A stretch of 64,000 bases of DNA from Methanospirillum sp. (GCA_012728895.1 JAAYEG010000027.1:1-64000), one strand, 5' to 3'. Shown: positions 1 to 9,175, counted from the first letter of the stretch. The notes: generated from the letters alone by a model not told the origin. Made by a program: numbers and translations.

Positions 1-2
1 AC

Positions 3-3000
3 CGGGTCCAGAAGTTCGACCGGAACGGCACCTTCCTCGGGAAGTGGGGGAGCGAGGGCTCCGGCGACGGCGAGTTCGAACTGCCGGGCGGCATCGCGAC
101 AGACGGCGAGGGGGATGTCTACGTGGCCGACGTTGCCAACCAGAGGGTCCAGAAGTTCACCTCCGCCGGCGCGTTCCTCGCGAAGTGGGGGAGCGAGGGC
201 AGCGGCGACGGGCAGTTCCACAGCCCACAGGGCATCGCGGTTGACGGCGCCGGAAACGTCTTCGTGGCCGACTGGAGCGACCACAGGATCCAGAAGTTCG
301 CGCCGGTGACGCCCCCGGCGCCGGTCGCGAACTTCACGGCGAACGCCACCGTCGGCACCGCCCCGCTCACCGTCCAGTTCACGGATATCTCCGCCAGCGA
401 CGGGATCGCCGGGTGGGCGTGGGACTTCGACGACGACGGCACGGTCGACTCGACCGATCCGAACCCGTCCCACGCCTACGCGGCGCCGGGGACCTACACC
501 GTGAACCTGACCGTGACGAACTCCGGCGGGTCCGACAGCCTGGTGAAGACCGGGTTCATCTCCGTCCTGCCGGGAGATCCGCCGGGCGGGAGCAGGGGTT
601 ACTTCCTGGTCTCGACCGATCCTGCCGGCGCGGAGATCTACCTCGAGGACATCTCGGCGACGCGCTACCACGTGGGCAACACGACCGCCGGCCCGCTGAA
701 CGTCACCATCATGCTCACGGCCACCCCGATGAGGAAGATCATCGCGAACCTCACGGGCTACCAGGACGCGGTCTTCGATATCACGGAGTATCCACCAAAG
801 GGCCAGACCCTCCCGGTCGACCTCGTCCTCGAGCCGATCGTCACCCCGACGCCGACGCCCACGCCGACGCCCACGCCGACGCTCACGCTGGACGGCGGCC
901 CCACGGTTTCCTGGTATTTCGAGGCCGAGGACTACGACATCGGCGGGGAGGGCGTCGCCTACCACGACACCTCGCCGGGTAACAGCGGGGGCGCATACCG
1001 GACAGACGACGTCGACATCGTGGCGCTGCCCGGCGTTGGGCACGCCGTGAGCGGAGTAGAGGACGGGGAGTGGCTCACCTATACGGTCGATGGGGTCACG
1101 GACGGGGGCAGCGGTGGAAGTTACTACCCCTACCCTGTCGATCTCTTTGTCGCGAGCGACGGCGACGGCCGGAGCGTGGAGGTGGAGGTCGATGGTAGGA
1201 CTGTCCGGAACCTCAGCGTCCCCAACACGGGGAGTCTCGAGACCTTCGAGCCGGTGTTCACCCAGCTCCGGTTCGAAGCGGACCAGCTCCCCGAAGGATG
1301 TAAGCACGTCATCCGGCTGCGCTTCCACGGCAGCGGCCAGAGTATCGACCGGGTGGTCTTCTACGCGCCGATACCCTGGTTGTTTGCCGACGGCTGGTCC
1401 GTGGCGGACTTCACCGCGAACACAACGGAGGGTGCTGCCCCGTTGACCGTTGCATTTACCGATACCTCGCCGGGGGGCCAGTTCATCTACGGCTGGCACT
1501 GGGACTTCGGCGATGCCAACGCCTCGACAGAGCAGGATCCCACGTGGACGTACCGGGAACCGGGGACCTACACGGTCAGCCTCTCTGTCGATGAAGAGGA
1601 CTACTGGTCCAAGATACAGATGAACGACCGGACGGGGCTCTCCTGGTTCCACCACCTCTACCCGCCACAGATCAAGACGATGCTGGTGACGGTGAACGCG
1701 ACCCCGACGTTGACGCCCACTCCCACGCCCACGCCAACACAGAACGGGACGACGCCGTACCGCGACCACGCCGTGCCCGGCCGGATCGAGGCCGAGGACT
1801 ACGATCTCGGCGGGGAGGGCGTCGCCTACCACGACACCACGACAGGGAACGCCGGCGGCGCCTACCGGGCCGACGACGTCGACATCGAGGTCACGCCCGG
1901 CGAGGGGACGCCGAACATCGGCTGGGTCCGGGACGGCGAGTGGCTCAACTTCACGGTGAACGTGACGGGCGGCGGCGAGTACGCGCTGACGGCCCGCGTC
2001 TCGAGCCCGAACGCCGGCCGGCAGGTGATCCTGGAGGTCGACGGCGCGACCGCCGCGACGGTCACGGTCCCGAACACCGGGAGTTTCCTTGTGTTCCAGA
2101 ACGTCACCGTGCCGGTGACGCTGCCGGCGGGACGGCACGTTCTGACCCTCCGGTTCTCGGGCGACGGCCAGAACGTGAACTGGCTCGAGTTCGGGTCGGC
2201 GCCGGTGACGCCGACGCCCACCCCCACCCCGACGCCCACACCGGGCCCGGCGACCGAGTACCGGTTCGTCGCGGCGTGGGGCACCGAGGGGTCCGGCGAG
2301 GGCGAGTTCAGGTACCCGTACGGTATCGCTCTATGCGGCGCGGGTGACCTCTGCGTGACCGATATCTTCAACTCCCGAATCCAGCGGTTCACCACGTCGG
2401 GGACGTACCTCTCGAAGTGGGGCACCCAGGGCTACGCCGGGGGGCAGTTCAACAACCCGATCGGGGTCGCGGTAGACGGGGCCGGAAACGTCTTCGTGGC
2501 CGACACCTATAACCACCGGGTCCAGAAATTCGACGCCTCCGGCACGTTCCTCGCGACGTGGGGCGGCTACGGCTCCGCCGACGGCCAGTTCGATTACCCG
2601 TACGGCATCGCGGTGGACGGCGCCGGAAACGTCTTAGTGGCCGACAGTTACAACCACCGGGTCCAGAAATTCGACCAGAACGGTAACGTCCTCATGAAAT
2701 GGGGCAGCCAGGGCGCCGGCGACGGCCAGTTCGGGTTCCCGTACGGCATCGCGGTGGACGGCGCCGGAAACGTCTTCGTGACCGACACCGCGAACCACCG
2801 GGTCCAGAAGTTCACGTCCGCCGGCACCTTCCTCGCGAAGTGGGGGTCCGAGGGCGCCGGCGAGGGGGAGTTCCAGACCCCGTGCGGGGTCGCGGTGGAC
2901 GACGGGGGATCGGTCTTCGTGGTCGATCGGAACAGCCACCGGGTCCAGAAGTTCGACGCCGCCGGCACCTTCCTCGCGACGTGGGGCAGCCAGGGCACCG

Positions 3001-3578
3001 GCGAGGGGGAGTTCCAGAATCCGTGGGGGGTCGCGGTCGACGGCGCCGGGAACGTCTACGTGACCGATACCTACAACCACCGGGTCCAGAAGTTCGCGCC
3101 GGCGACGCAGATGGCCCCCGTGGCCGCCTTCTCGGCGAACGTCACGGGCGGCGCGGCCCCGCTCGCCGTCGGGTTCACCGACGAGTCGACGAACACCCCG
3201 ACCGCCTGGGCGTGGGAGTTCGGCGACGGCGCGACGTCGACCGAGCAGCACCCCGTCCACGTCTTCGTGTCGGGCGGCACATTCGCGGTAAACCTCACCG
3301 TCTCGAACGCCGGCGGCTCGGGTACGACGACACAGAACATCACGGTGGCAGCCGGCCTGCTGCCCGTCCCGCCGAGCACGGATCCGCCGACGGACACGGA
3401 CGGTGATGGGTTGTACGAGGACGTGAACGGCAACGGCCGGAAGGACTTCGCGGACATCGTGCTTTTCTTCAACCAGATGACCTGGATCGCGGCGAACGAA
3501 CCGGTGGGCCTCTTCGACTACAACGGCAACGGCCGGATCGACTTCGCGGACGTCGTCTGGCTGTTCAACAACCTCTAA
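3..3578 (+). CDS. Secreted NHL/PKD/PEGA/CBM6/dockerin-like surface protein (5' end outside window)
   Basis: The frame is open from the first bases, so the N-terminus lies outside the window. Domains in order: two NHL repeats (about 3-300), PKD domain (315-590), PEGA domain (596-835), Thr-Pro linker (840-890), CBM6/35-like carbohydrate-binding module opening with FEAEDYD (906-1370), second PKD (1395-1690), TP linker, second CBM6-like module (1770-2200), TP linker, six NHL repeats forming a likely six-bladed propeller (2265-3095), third PKD (3110-3350), and a C-terminal pair of EF-hand-like motifs (DTDGDG and FDYNGNG, each followed by DFAD) resembling a dockerin. Such mosaics are extracellular or S-layer-associated proteins in methanogens and probably bind glycans or partner proteins. 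The domain calls are strong; the ligand is unknown. Confidence 0.9.
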   Translation, partial: RVQKFDRNGTFLGKWGSEGSGDGEFELPGGIATDGEGDVYVADVANQRVQKFTSAGAFLAKWGSEGSGDGQFHSPQGIAVDGAGNVFVADWSDHRIQKFAPVTPPAPVANFTANATVGTAPLTVQFTDISASDGIAGWAWDFDDDGTVDSTDPNPSHAYAAPGTYTVNLTVTNSGGSDSLVKTGFISVLPGDPPGGSRGYFLVSTDPAGAEIYLEDISATRYHVGNTTAGPLNVTIMLTATPMRKIIANLTGYQDAVFDITEYPPKGQTLPVDLVLEPIVTPTPTPTPTPTPTLTLDGGPTVSWYFEAEDYDIGGEGVAYHDTSPGNSGGAYRTDDVDIVALPGVGHAVSGVEDGEWLTYTVDGVTDGGSGGSYYPYPVDLFVASDGDGRSVEVEVDGRTVRNLSVPNTGSLETFEPVFTQLRFEADQLPEGCKHVIRLRFHGSGQSIDRVVFYAPIPWLFADGWSVADFTANTTEGAAPLTVAFTDTSPGGQFIYGWHWDFGDANASTEQDPTWTYREPGTYTVSLSVDEEDYWSKIQMNDRTGLSWFHHLYPPQIKTMLVTVNATPTLTPTPTPTPTQNGTTPYRDHAVPGRIEAEDYDLGGEGVAYHDTTTGNAGGAYRADDVDIEVTPGEGTPNIGWVRDGEWLNFTVNVTGGGEYALTARVSSPNAGRQVILEVDGATAATVTVPNTGSFLVFQNVTVPVTLPAGRHVLTLRFSGDGQNVNWLEFGSAPVTPTPTPTPTPTPGPATEYRFVAAWGTEGSGEGEFRYPYGIALCGAGDLCVTDIFNSRIQRFTTSGTYLSKWGTQGYAGGQFNNPIGVAVDGAGNVFVADTYNHRVQKFDASGTFLATWGGYGSADGQFDYPYGIAVDGAGNVLVADSYNHRVQKFDQNGNVLMKWGSQGAGDGQFGFPYGIAVDGAGNVFVTDTANHRVQKFTSAGTFLAKWGSEGAGEGEFQTPCGVAVDDGGSVFVVDRNSHRVQKFDAAGTFLATWGSQGTGEGEFQNPWGVAVDGAGNVYVTDTYNHRVQKFAPATQMAPVAAFSANVTGGAAPLAVGFTDESTNTPTAWAWEFGDGATSTEQHPVHVFVSGGTFAVNLTVSNAGGSGTTTQNITVAAGLLPVPPSTDPPTDTDGDGLYEDVNGNGRKDFADIVLFFNQMTWIAANEPVGLFDYNGNGRIDFADVVWLFNNL
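2265..3095 (+). repeat. Six tandem NHL-coding repeats, about 141 bp period
   Basis: The motif encoding NHRVQKF recurs about every 141 bases (near 2516, 2657, 2798, 2938, 3079). Each unit encodes WGSQG-x-DGQF, a GIAVDGAGNV strand, then the NHRVQKF strand. DNA identity between units is high, which favours copy-number change by recombination and makes assembly difficult. Two further units sit at the left window edge. Confidence 0.85.
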
Positions 3579-3630
3579 GGCCCAACCCCGTTTCTTTCCG
3601 CGCTCGTGTCTGGTGCGCGACATCGATGCC

Positions 3631-3736
3631 GCTCGAGAGCAAGGGGCGGGCGATCGCCGGCCCCGGCCTGCCGGCGTTCTGCGACGGCGACGGGCGGTTC
3701 GTCTCCGACGACTGCCTGCGGATGCCCGGCGGGTGA
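3631..3736 (+). repeat. Copy A of a duplicated 3' gene fragment
   Basis: This stretch encodes a short C-terminal peptide (GRAIAGPGLPAF, then SDDCLRMPGG, stop). It is closely similar to copy B at 4401-4479 in the same orientation, but carries a 24-base insertion between the two conserved parts. No complete gene is seen around it. I do not recognise the family. Together with copy B it brackets the hicBA module. Confidence 0.6.
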
Positions 3737-3781
3737 GCGGGCCGGCCCCGCACGCCCCGATGCCGGGCTGACGCGCAGCGC

Positions 3782-4015
3782 CTAGGCCTCGTAGGCTTCG
3801 AGAAACGCATCGCGGTCGATCCCGACCTGGGTGCAGATCGCCCGGAGTGTGGACGCCCTGATGACCTCGTGGTTCGGCAGCGTCAGCGGCGTCCGGGAGC
3901 CGTCGGCGTTCTCCCTCTCCATGGCGATATGGTTTCCCACGCGCACGACCCGGAACCCGAGCGCGGCCAGCGCACGGACCACCCGCTGCCGCGGCGCGTC
4001 CCGCGGGAATTTCAT
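3782..4015 (-). CDS. hicA: HicA-family (YcfA-like) mRNA interferase toxin
   Basis: This 77-residue protein carries the HicA double-stranded-RNA-binding-like fold signature: a basic N-terminus, a GNH segment with the candidate catalytic His at residue 29, and the conserved LTLPNH stretch. HicA toxins cleave mRNA and are held inactive by HicB. The start codon directly follows the stop of the upstream antitoxin gene, so the two are co-transcribed and translationally linked. The family call is strong; activity is inferred. Confidence 0.85.
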   Translation of the reverse strand: MKFPRDAPRQRVVRALAALGFRVVRVGNHIAMERENADGSRTPLTLPNHEVIRASTLRAICTQVGIDRDAFLEAYEA

Positions 4016-4228
4016 CTAGACCGTGACCTCGGCGAGCCGGGCGTCGAGTACCTCGGCGTCGACCGCGTCCGGACCGAAGGTCTCGATGTGGAACCGGATC
4101 GCGGAGACGACGTCGGCGAGGGCCTCGTCGTAGGTGTCGCCCTGCCCGACCACGGCTCCCCGGAGGCCGACGGGGTACGCGACGAACCCGTCGGCGTGCT
4201 CCTCCACCACGATCTTCAGGTGTCGCAT
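4016..4228 (-). CDS. hicB: HicB-family antitoxin
   Basis: A 70-residue protein with the partial RNase H-like fold of HicB antitoxins (KIVVEEHADGFVAYPVGL near the N-terminus, then a GDTYDEALADV helix). It lacks the C-terminal DNA-binding domain of longer HicB proteins, so transcriptional autoregulation may be absent or need another factor. The ATG at 4228 is chosen because the conserved domain begins there; upstream in-frame codons encode Arg/Pro-rich nonsense. It lies immediately before hicA. Confidence 0.8.
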   Translation of the reverse strand: MRHLKIVVEEHADGFVAYPVGLRGAVVGQGDTYDEALADVVSAIRFHIETFGPDAVDAEVLDARLAEVTV

Positions 4229-4400
4229 GATACGACTGTCTGCCTCCGGGCTGATAATGCCTCTGCCCCCGCACGGATCCGGCATGGAGGAGCCGGATGG
4301 AGATCGGTCCGTGCGGTCATCCGCGGGGGGCACCCGATGTCGCTCTTCGCGCCCTCGAGCCCCTCGCCCTCCTCCTCGAGATGAACCGGCGCGGCGCCGC

Positions 4401-4479
4401 GCTCGAGCGCGAGGGGCGGGCGATCGCCGGCCCGGGCCTGCCCCCGTTCTCCGACGACTGCCTGCGGATGCCCGGCTGA
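4401..4479 (+). repeat. Copy B of a duplicated 3' gene fragment
   Basis: Encodes GREGRAIAGPGLPPF-like sequence ending SDDCLRMPG and a stop. An in-frame ATG at 4381 would give a 32-residue peptide, and the frame stays open further upstream to 4297, so this may be the tail of a decayed gene. Same orientation as copy A at 3631-3736. Function unknown. Confidence 0.6.
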
Positions 4480-4696
4480 CCCGCGGACGGGCGCGGGAAC
4501 AGGGCGCTCGAGGTCGCGGCTCGTCCACGGCCGTCGGATGCATGAGACCTCGAGCGCGACGTTCCGAGTGCCTCGAGCCGTGGAGGCGCGGGTGGCGGTC
4601 GGGACGGTCCGGGGCGATCCGGGGCGGCTCGTCGCGGTGCGGGCGGACCCGGTGCCGTGACATATCTATATCATCACGGGAACCACAGCCTCAGTG

Positions 4697-4984
4697 ATGG
4701 ATTCTGCGACTACGGGCCGGCTCCTCCTCGCGGCGGTGCTGCTGGCGATGCTCGGCACGGCCCCCACGTCCGCCCTGGCCTGGCGGCCCGATCGCCGCCG
4801 TGGTCGATGGTACGGCCGGCACGTCCCGGGCGACCCCGCGCCCCACCCCAGGATCTCCACGAAATCGAAACCCTATTCTCCTCTGCGGTTAACAGAGAGT
4901 GAACCGCCCCGGTACCGCGCGGCTCAACCCCTTCTGAGACCCGGTAAACCCGGCCTAATTAGCGAGTTAATTACAACTGGTTGA
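4697..4984 (+). CDS. Possible small secreted protein with signal peptide
   Basis: A 95-residue frame starting with a convincing signal peptide (hydrophobic LLLAAVLLAML core, then a TSALA cleavage site). A TATA-like box (catatctatatc, about 4660-4672) lies some 27 bases upstream, which suits a leaderless transcript. The mature part is Arg/Pro-rich with no recognised domain, and its last third overlaps what looks like the AT-rich promoter of the next gene. It may be a genuine short exported peptide or the 5' remnant of a lost gene. Confidence 0.35.
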   Translation: MDSATTGRLLLAAVLLAMLGTAPTSALAWRPDRRRGRWYGRHVPGDPAPHPRISTKSKPYSPLRLTESEPPRYRAAQPLLRPGKPGLISELITTG

Positions 4985-5026
4985 CACGGATACCTACATC
5001 TTCTCTCCGGGCGTATAGCTCCCCCT

Positions 5027-6154
5027 ATGGACCTGCTTGACCAGGCGATCTCGTCGAGCGGGGCCGCGGCCTATGTCGGGTACGCGTCCTCGGCCGACCC
5101 CGACATGCGCTACCTGACCCGTTTCCAGACCACCGATCCCGTCATCTACCTGAAGCGCCCGGGGGAGCGGGGGTTGATGGTGGTCTCGCAGATGGAATAT
5201 GCCCGGGCCGCGGCCGAGTCGGCCTTCGCCCCGGTCACCCGGGCCGAGGCCGGCCTCTTCACCCACTGGACCAGCCCATCCGACCGCTGGAACGCCACGG
5301 CCATGGCGATCGCCGGCCTGGCCGGCGGCGACGTCCTGGTGCCGGCCTCGTTCCCGATCTCGCTCGCGCGGAGCCTGGAGGCGCACTGCCGCGTCCTGGT
5401 CGACGAGGACACCGTCCGCCGGCGACGCGCGGTGAAGGTCCCGGCCGAGGTCGACGAGATCCGGGCCGTCCAGCAGGCGAACGAGGCCGCGATGGCCGCC
5501 GCCGTCGGGCTCGTCAGGGCCGCAGAGGTCCGGGACGGGCTGCTCGTCGCGGGCGATGAGCCGCTGACCGCCGAGCGCGTCCGGGCCGAGTGCCACCGAA
5601 CCCTCCTGGCCCACGGGTGCCGGGCCGCCGACACCATCGTCGCCTGCGGCGAGCAGGCGGCCCAGCCGCACCAGCGCGGCACGGGCCCGCTCGAGGCCTG
5701 CCAGCCGATCGTGATCGACATCTTCCCCCAGGACGAGCTGACGGGGTACTTCGCGGACATGACCCGGACAGTGGTGAAGGGCGAGCCCCCCGGCGAGGTG
5801 CTCGAGATGTTCGAGGCCGCGAGAGACGCGAAAGCCCTCGCCGTCGGCAGGATCCGGGCGGGGGTCGAGGGGGCCGAGGTCCACCAGGCGGTCATCGAAC
5901 TCTTCGCCGAACGGGGATACCCGAGCGACGCGACGGGGTTCACGCACAACCTGGGCCACGGGGTGGGGCTCGAGGTTCACGAGCTCCCCACCCTCGGGCC
6001 CGGCGGGGGGCCCCTGGAGACCGGCAACGTGGTCACGGTCGAGCCGGGGCTCTACCTCCCGGGGGTCGGCGGGGTCCGGATCGAGGACATGGGCCTGGTC
6101 ACGGCCGACGGGTTCGAGAACCTCACCCGGTTCCCCGAGGAGCTCAGGGTATGA
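5027..6154 (+). CDS. pepQ: M24 Xaa-Pro dipeptidase/aminopeptidase P family protein
   Basis: A 375-residue creatinase/prolidase-like enzyme that would hydrolyse Xaa-Pro peptides in the cytoplasm. The five metal ligands of the pita-bread fold are present: Asp231 (VIDIF), Asp244 (FADMT), His311 (GHGVG), Glu339 (VEPGLY) and Glu353 (RIEDMG). The N-terminal creatinase-like domain spans about residues 1-135. A TATA-like AT-rich segment (about 4955-4975) lies upstream. The stop overlaps the start of the following methionine aminopeptidase gene (ATGA), so two M24 peptidases are translationally coupled. Confidence 0.9.
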   Translation: MDLLDQAISSSGAAAYVGYASSADPDMRYLTRFQTTDPVIYLKRPGERGLMVVSQMEYARAAAESAFAPVTRAEAGLFTHWTSPSDRWNATAMAIAGLAGGDVLVPASFPISLARSLEAHCRVLVDEDTVRRRRAVKVPAEVDEIRAVQQANEAAMAAAVGLVRAAEVRDGLLVAGDEPLTAERVRAECHRTLLAHGCRAADTIVACGEQAAQPHQRGTGPLEACQPIVIDIFPQDELTGYFADMTRTVVKGEPPGEVLEMFEAARDAKALAVGRIRAGVEGAEVHQAVIELFAERGYPSDATGFTHNLGHGVGLEVHELPTLGPGGGPLETGNVVTVEPGLYLPGVGGVRIEDMGLVTADGFENLTRFPEELRV

Positions 6155-7026
6155 ACGACGAGGTCCTGGACGCCTACGTGGAAGCGGGGAGGATCGCGAG
6201 CCGGGTCCTGAAGGCCGGGGCCGGGCTGGTCCGGCCCGGCGCCTCGCTCCTGGAGACGGTCGAGGAGATTGAGGGGATGGTGCTCGGGGCGGGCGCCGGG
6301 CTCGCGTTCCCGCTCAACTGCTCGCTCAACGAGGCGGCCGCGCACGACACGGCCTGCGAGGGCGACGAGCGGGTCTTCGCCGAGGGCGACCTCGTCAAGC
6401 TCGACCTGGGCGTCCACCTGGACGGCATCGTTGCCGATACGGCCCTCACCGTCGACCTGGGCGACCACGGGCTTCTCGTCGAGGCCGCCCGGGCAGCCCT
6501 GGACGCGGCGCTCGCGCTCGCCCGGCCCGGGGTCGAGGCCGGCGCGATCGGGGCCGCGATCCAGGCCGCGATCGAGGGCTATGGCTACCGGCCGGTCGCC
6601 AACCTGGGCGGCCACGGGCTCGACCGGTACCTGCTCCACGGGCCGCCCTCGATCCCGAATATCGGTCACCCGGGCGGGGCCGTGCTCGCCGAGGGGGACG
6701 CAGTCGCGATAGAGCCCTTCGCCTCGACCGGCTCGGGCATGGTGAGCGAGGCCGCGCGGGCCGAGATCTACGGCCAGGTCGCCCGGCGCCCGGCGCGGCT
6801 CCCGGCGGCCCGGCGGGCGGTCGAGCTCGTCGCCGAGCGGCAGGGGATGCCGTTCTCGCGGCGCTGGCTCGAGATCCCGCGGCGCGACCTCGTGCTCGCC
6901 GGCCTGGTCCGCGACGGGATCTTCCGGACCTACCCCGTGCTCCACGACGTCCCCGGGTCGTTCGTCGCCCAGGCCGAGCACACGATCGTCGTGATCGAGG
7001 ACGGCTGCCTGGTCACCACGGCCTGA
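6151..7026 (+). CDS. map: Methionine aminopeptidase, type II (archaeal)
   Basis: A 291-residue enzyme that removes the initiator methionine from nascent proteins. It has the archaeal/eukaryotic type II pattern: catalytic His65 in the NEAAAHD segment, metal ligands Asp85 (KLDLG), Asp96 (VADTA), His155 (GGHGLD), Glu188 (IEPFA) and Glu276 (AEHT). The type II insert lies between the last two ligands. ATG 6151 overlaps the upstream pepQ stop by four bases. Confidence 0.93.
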   Translation: MNDEVLDAYVEAGRIASRVLKAGAGLVRPGASLLETVEEIEGMVLGAGAGLAFPLNCSLNEAAAHDTACEGDERVFAEGDLVKLDLGVHLDGIVADTALTVDLGDHGLLVEAARAALDAALALARPGVEAGAIGAAIQAAIEGYGYRPVANLGGHGLDRYLLHGPPSIPNIGHPGGAVLAEGDAVAIEPFASTGSGMVSEAARAEIYGQVARRPARLPAARRAVELVAERQGMPFSRRWLEIPRRDLVLAGLVRDGIFRTYPVLHDVPGSFVAQAEHTIVVIEDGCLVTTA

Positions 7027-7074
7027 TGGATACGCTTATGGCTCTCCACGCTGCATAGGATAGGATACACAAAT

Positions 7075-8403
7075 ATGTCGGCCGATGCAGCCAAGGCAAC
7101 CCTCGCCGGAGGGGGAGACGGTGAGGCCGCCGAGGAGGTGAGGCTCCGGCTCGTGGAGGTGCTCCTGACCGCCGAGGTCTACAACCGGAACCCGGACCTG
7201 GACCTCAACGACCTCCCGCCCCACGCCCGCGAGGTCTTCGGGGTGCAGGGAGCGTCCGGGGCGAAACGGCCGGTCGGGGTCTCGGAGGCGATGATCAGGA
7301 AGGCGCTCGAGATCTCCGACGCGGCCAGGCTGCTCGAGAAGAGCCCGTTCGTCGGCTACGAAGAGTTCGGCCAGCGGCTCCGGATCACCGCGCTCCCCGA
7401 GGCGGCGCGCTGGTTCGCCCGGAAGGGCGGTGCCGCTCTCGCGGCCTCCAACCCGGCCCTCGCCCGGCACTTCGAGCGGGACGGGTCCCTCGAGGGGGTC
7501 ACCTACGCCGACGCCCTCCGGCGGAACCCGAAGTACGAGGAGACGAAGGCGTACCTCGACCACCGGATCTCGGCCCTGCTGGCCGAGGACGAGCAGATGC
7601 GCACGGCCCTCGAGCTCTGCATCGTCTCGGCCCCCGAGGAGGTCCACAAGAGGATCGACGAGCTGGTCCTGACCCCCGACCAGGCCGACGCGATCGAGAA
7701 GGTCAAGACGGCGCTCGCCCACCTCCCGTTCCTGCGGGCCCACGACATCGCCGAGGTCGGCAAGTTCCTCTTCGTCGGCCCCCCCGGGACCGGCAAGACC
7801 TCGCTCGCGCTCGCGATGTCGCACGTCCTCGGCATGCCGATCGTCGAGGTCCGGCTCTCGATGATCACCTCGCAGTTCCTGGGCGAGACCAGCAAGAACA
7901 TCGACCGGGTCTTCGAGTTCGCCGAGAGGCTCGCCCCCGCGATCCTCTTCATCGACGAGTTCGACTTCGTCGCGAAGAGCCGGGGGGCCGTGGACGACCA
8001 CGGCGCCATGAAACGGATGGTCAACGCGCTCTTGAAGAACATCGACCGGGTCAGCCTGATCCGGTCCCGGGTGGTCCTGATCGGCGCGACGAACCACCCC
8101 CGCCTGCTCGACGAGGCGGCCTGGCGCCGGTTCGACGAGGTGATCGAGTTCGTGCTCCCCGACCGCGGCATGCGGCTCGAGATCCTGGGCAAGCTGACGG
8201 CCGGGCTCGAGACCTCGGTCAACCTGGAGACGCTCGCGGACGAGACCGGCGGGTTCTCGGGGGCCGACCTCCGGATGATCGTCAAGGAGGGGGTCCTCTC
8301 CGCCCTGGTCGAGGACCGCACCACGGTCCTGCAGTCCGACATCGAGAAGGGCGTCAACCTGGTCCTGAAGCGGAACGCCATCAAGGACCGGTCCTGGGTG
8401 TAG
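7075..8403 (+). CDS. AAA-family ATPase (Ycf46/Vps4-like)
   Basis: A 442-residue protein. The C-terminal half is a single AAA+ module with Walker A GPPGTGKTS (residues 235-243, Lys241), Walker B FIDEFD (Asp294-Glu295), sensor 1 GATNHP and an RRFDE arginine-finger segment. The N-terminal 200 residues are helical and family-specific. Such stand-alone AAA proteins remodel protein complexes, but the substrate here is unknown. The next gene begins one base after its stop, suggesting an operon with the metallo-hydrolase and perhaps rpoL. Confidence 0.85.
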   Translation: MSADAAKATLAGGGDGEAAEEVRLRLVEVLLTAEVYNRNPDLDLNDLPPHAREVFGVQGASGAKRPVGVSEAMIRKALEISDAARLLEKSPFVGYEEFGQRLRITALPEAARWFARKGGAALAASNPALARHFERDGSLEGVTYADALRRNPKYEETKAYLDHRISALLAEDEQMRTALELCIVSAPEEVHKRIDELVLTPDQADAIEKVKTALAHLPFLRAHDIAEVGKFLFVGPPGTGKTSLALAMSHVLGMPIVEVRLSMITSQFLGETSKNIDRVFEFAERLAPAILFIDEFDFVAKSRGAVDDHGAMKRMVNALLKNIDRVSLIRSRVVLIGATNHPRLLDEAAWRRFDEVIEFVLPDRGMRLEILGKLTAGLETSVNLETLADETGGFSGADLRMIVKEGVLSALVEDRTTVLQSDIEKGVNLVLKRNAIKDRSWV

Positions 8404-8404
8404 G

Positions 8405-9175
8405 ATGCTGGTCCGCCTCCTCGGCACCGGCGACGCAATCGGGACGCCGAAGGTCGGGTGCCCGTGCCTCCAGTGCCAGGCGGCGCTCGCGGCGGGGCGC
8501 GAGCGGCTCCGGACCTCGCTCCTCGTCGCCGTCGGCGGAAAGCGGCTCCTGGTGGACACGGGACCGGACCTCCGGCGGCAGCTCCTCGCCGCCGGTTCAC
8601 CCCGGATCGACGCGGTGGTCTGGACCCACGGCCACTTCGACCACGTCATGGGGTTCGGGGAGTTCTACCGGGTCCAGAAGGTGCCCCCCGTCCACGCCGC
8701 CCCCCCGGTGATCGAGCAGGCCGGCGCCCTCTTCTCATACCTCTCGTTCGAAAGGCACCCCCACCCCCCGGGCGTGCCGTTCGAACTCTGCGGAGCACGG
8801 GTCACGCTGGTCCCGGTGAACCACCCGCCGATGCCCACATTCGGCCTCAGGGTCGAGGCGGACGGGGCCGTCCTGGCGTACACCGCCGATACCCGGGCTG
8901 ATATCCCGGAGGAGTCGGCGACACTTCTCTCGGGGGCAGACCTCTTGCTCGTCGACGCGATCGCGCCGGCGGGCTACCACATCAGCAAGCACATGACCTA
9001 CGACGAGGCGCTCGTGCTCGCGGACCGGCTCCGGCCGAAGGAGTATCGGTGCGTCCACATCGCCCACCTGCTCCCCCGGGACCTCCCCCACCTCGGGCGG
9101 GACGGCGAGACCTTCGTGCTCGGCGCACACACCGACTGCCCGGCCCCGGCGGCGCCCGCACCCCCGAGCCTGTAG
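8405..9175 (+). CDS. MBL-fold metallo-hydrolase, PhnP/PqqB-like
   Basis: A 256-residue metallo-beta-lactamase-fold protein. The N-terminus has the PhnP-like GTGDAIG start and a CPCLQC cysteine cluster that in PhnP binds a structural zinc. The HGHFDH motif, a later His-Pro strand (PVNHPP), Asp in the TADT strand and a C-terminal HIAHL segment supply the dinuclear metal site. PhnP opens cyclic ribose phosphates, but no phosphonate genes are nearby, so the substrate (a cyclic phosphate or other phosphodiester) is open. The start follows the AAA ATPase stop by one base. Confidence 0.8.
   Translation: MLVRLLGTGDAIGTPKVGCPCLQCQAALAAGRERLRTSLLVAVGGKRLLVDTGPDLRRQLLAAGSPRIDAVVWTHGHFDHVMGFGEFYRVQKVPPVHAAPPVIEQAGALFSYLSFERHPHPPGVPFELCGARVTLVPVNHPPMPTFGLRVEADGAVLAYTADTRADIPEESATLLSGADLLLVDAIAPAGYHISKHMTYDEALVLADRLRPKEYRCVHIAHLLPRDLPHLGRDGETFVLGAHTDCPAPAAPAPPSL

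Noticed and set aside
840-890. Short tandem repeats resembling a CRISPR or microsatellite
   Set aside because: They encode Thr-Pro linkers in frame within the surface protein and recur at 1705-1740 and 2205-2240 as interdomain linkers; there are no unique spacers.
2634-4274. A 546-codon - strand open frame spanning the surface-protein end and hicBA
   Set aside because: It runs antisense to clear NHL repeats and through hicB/hicA in another frame; translation is Arg-rich without motifs.
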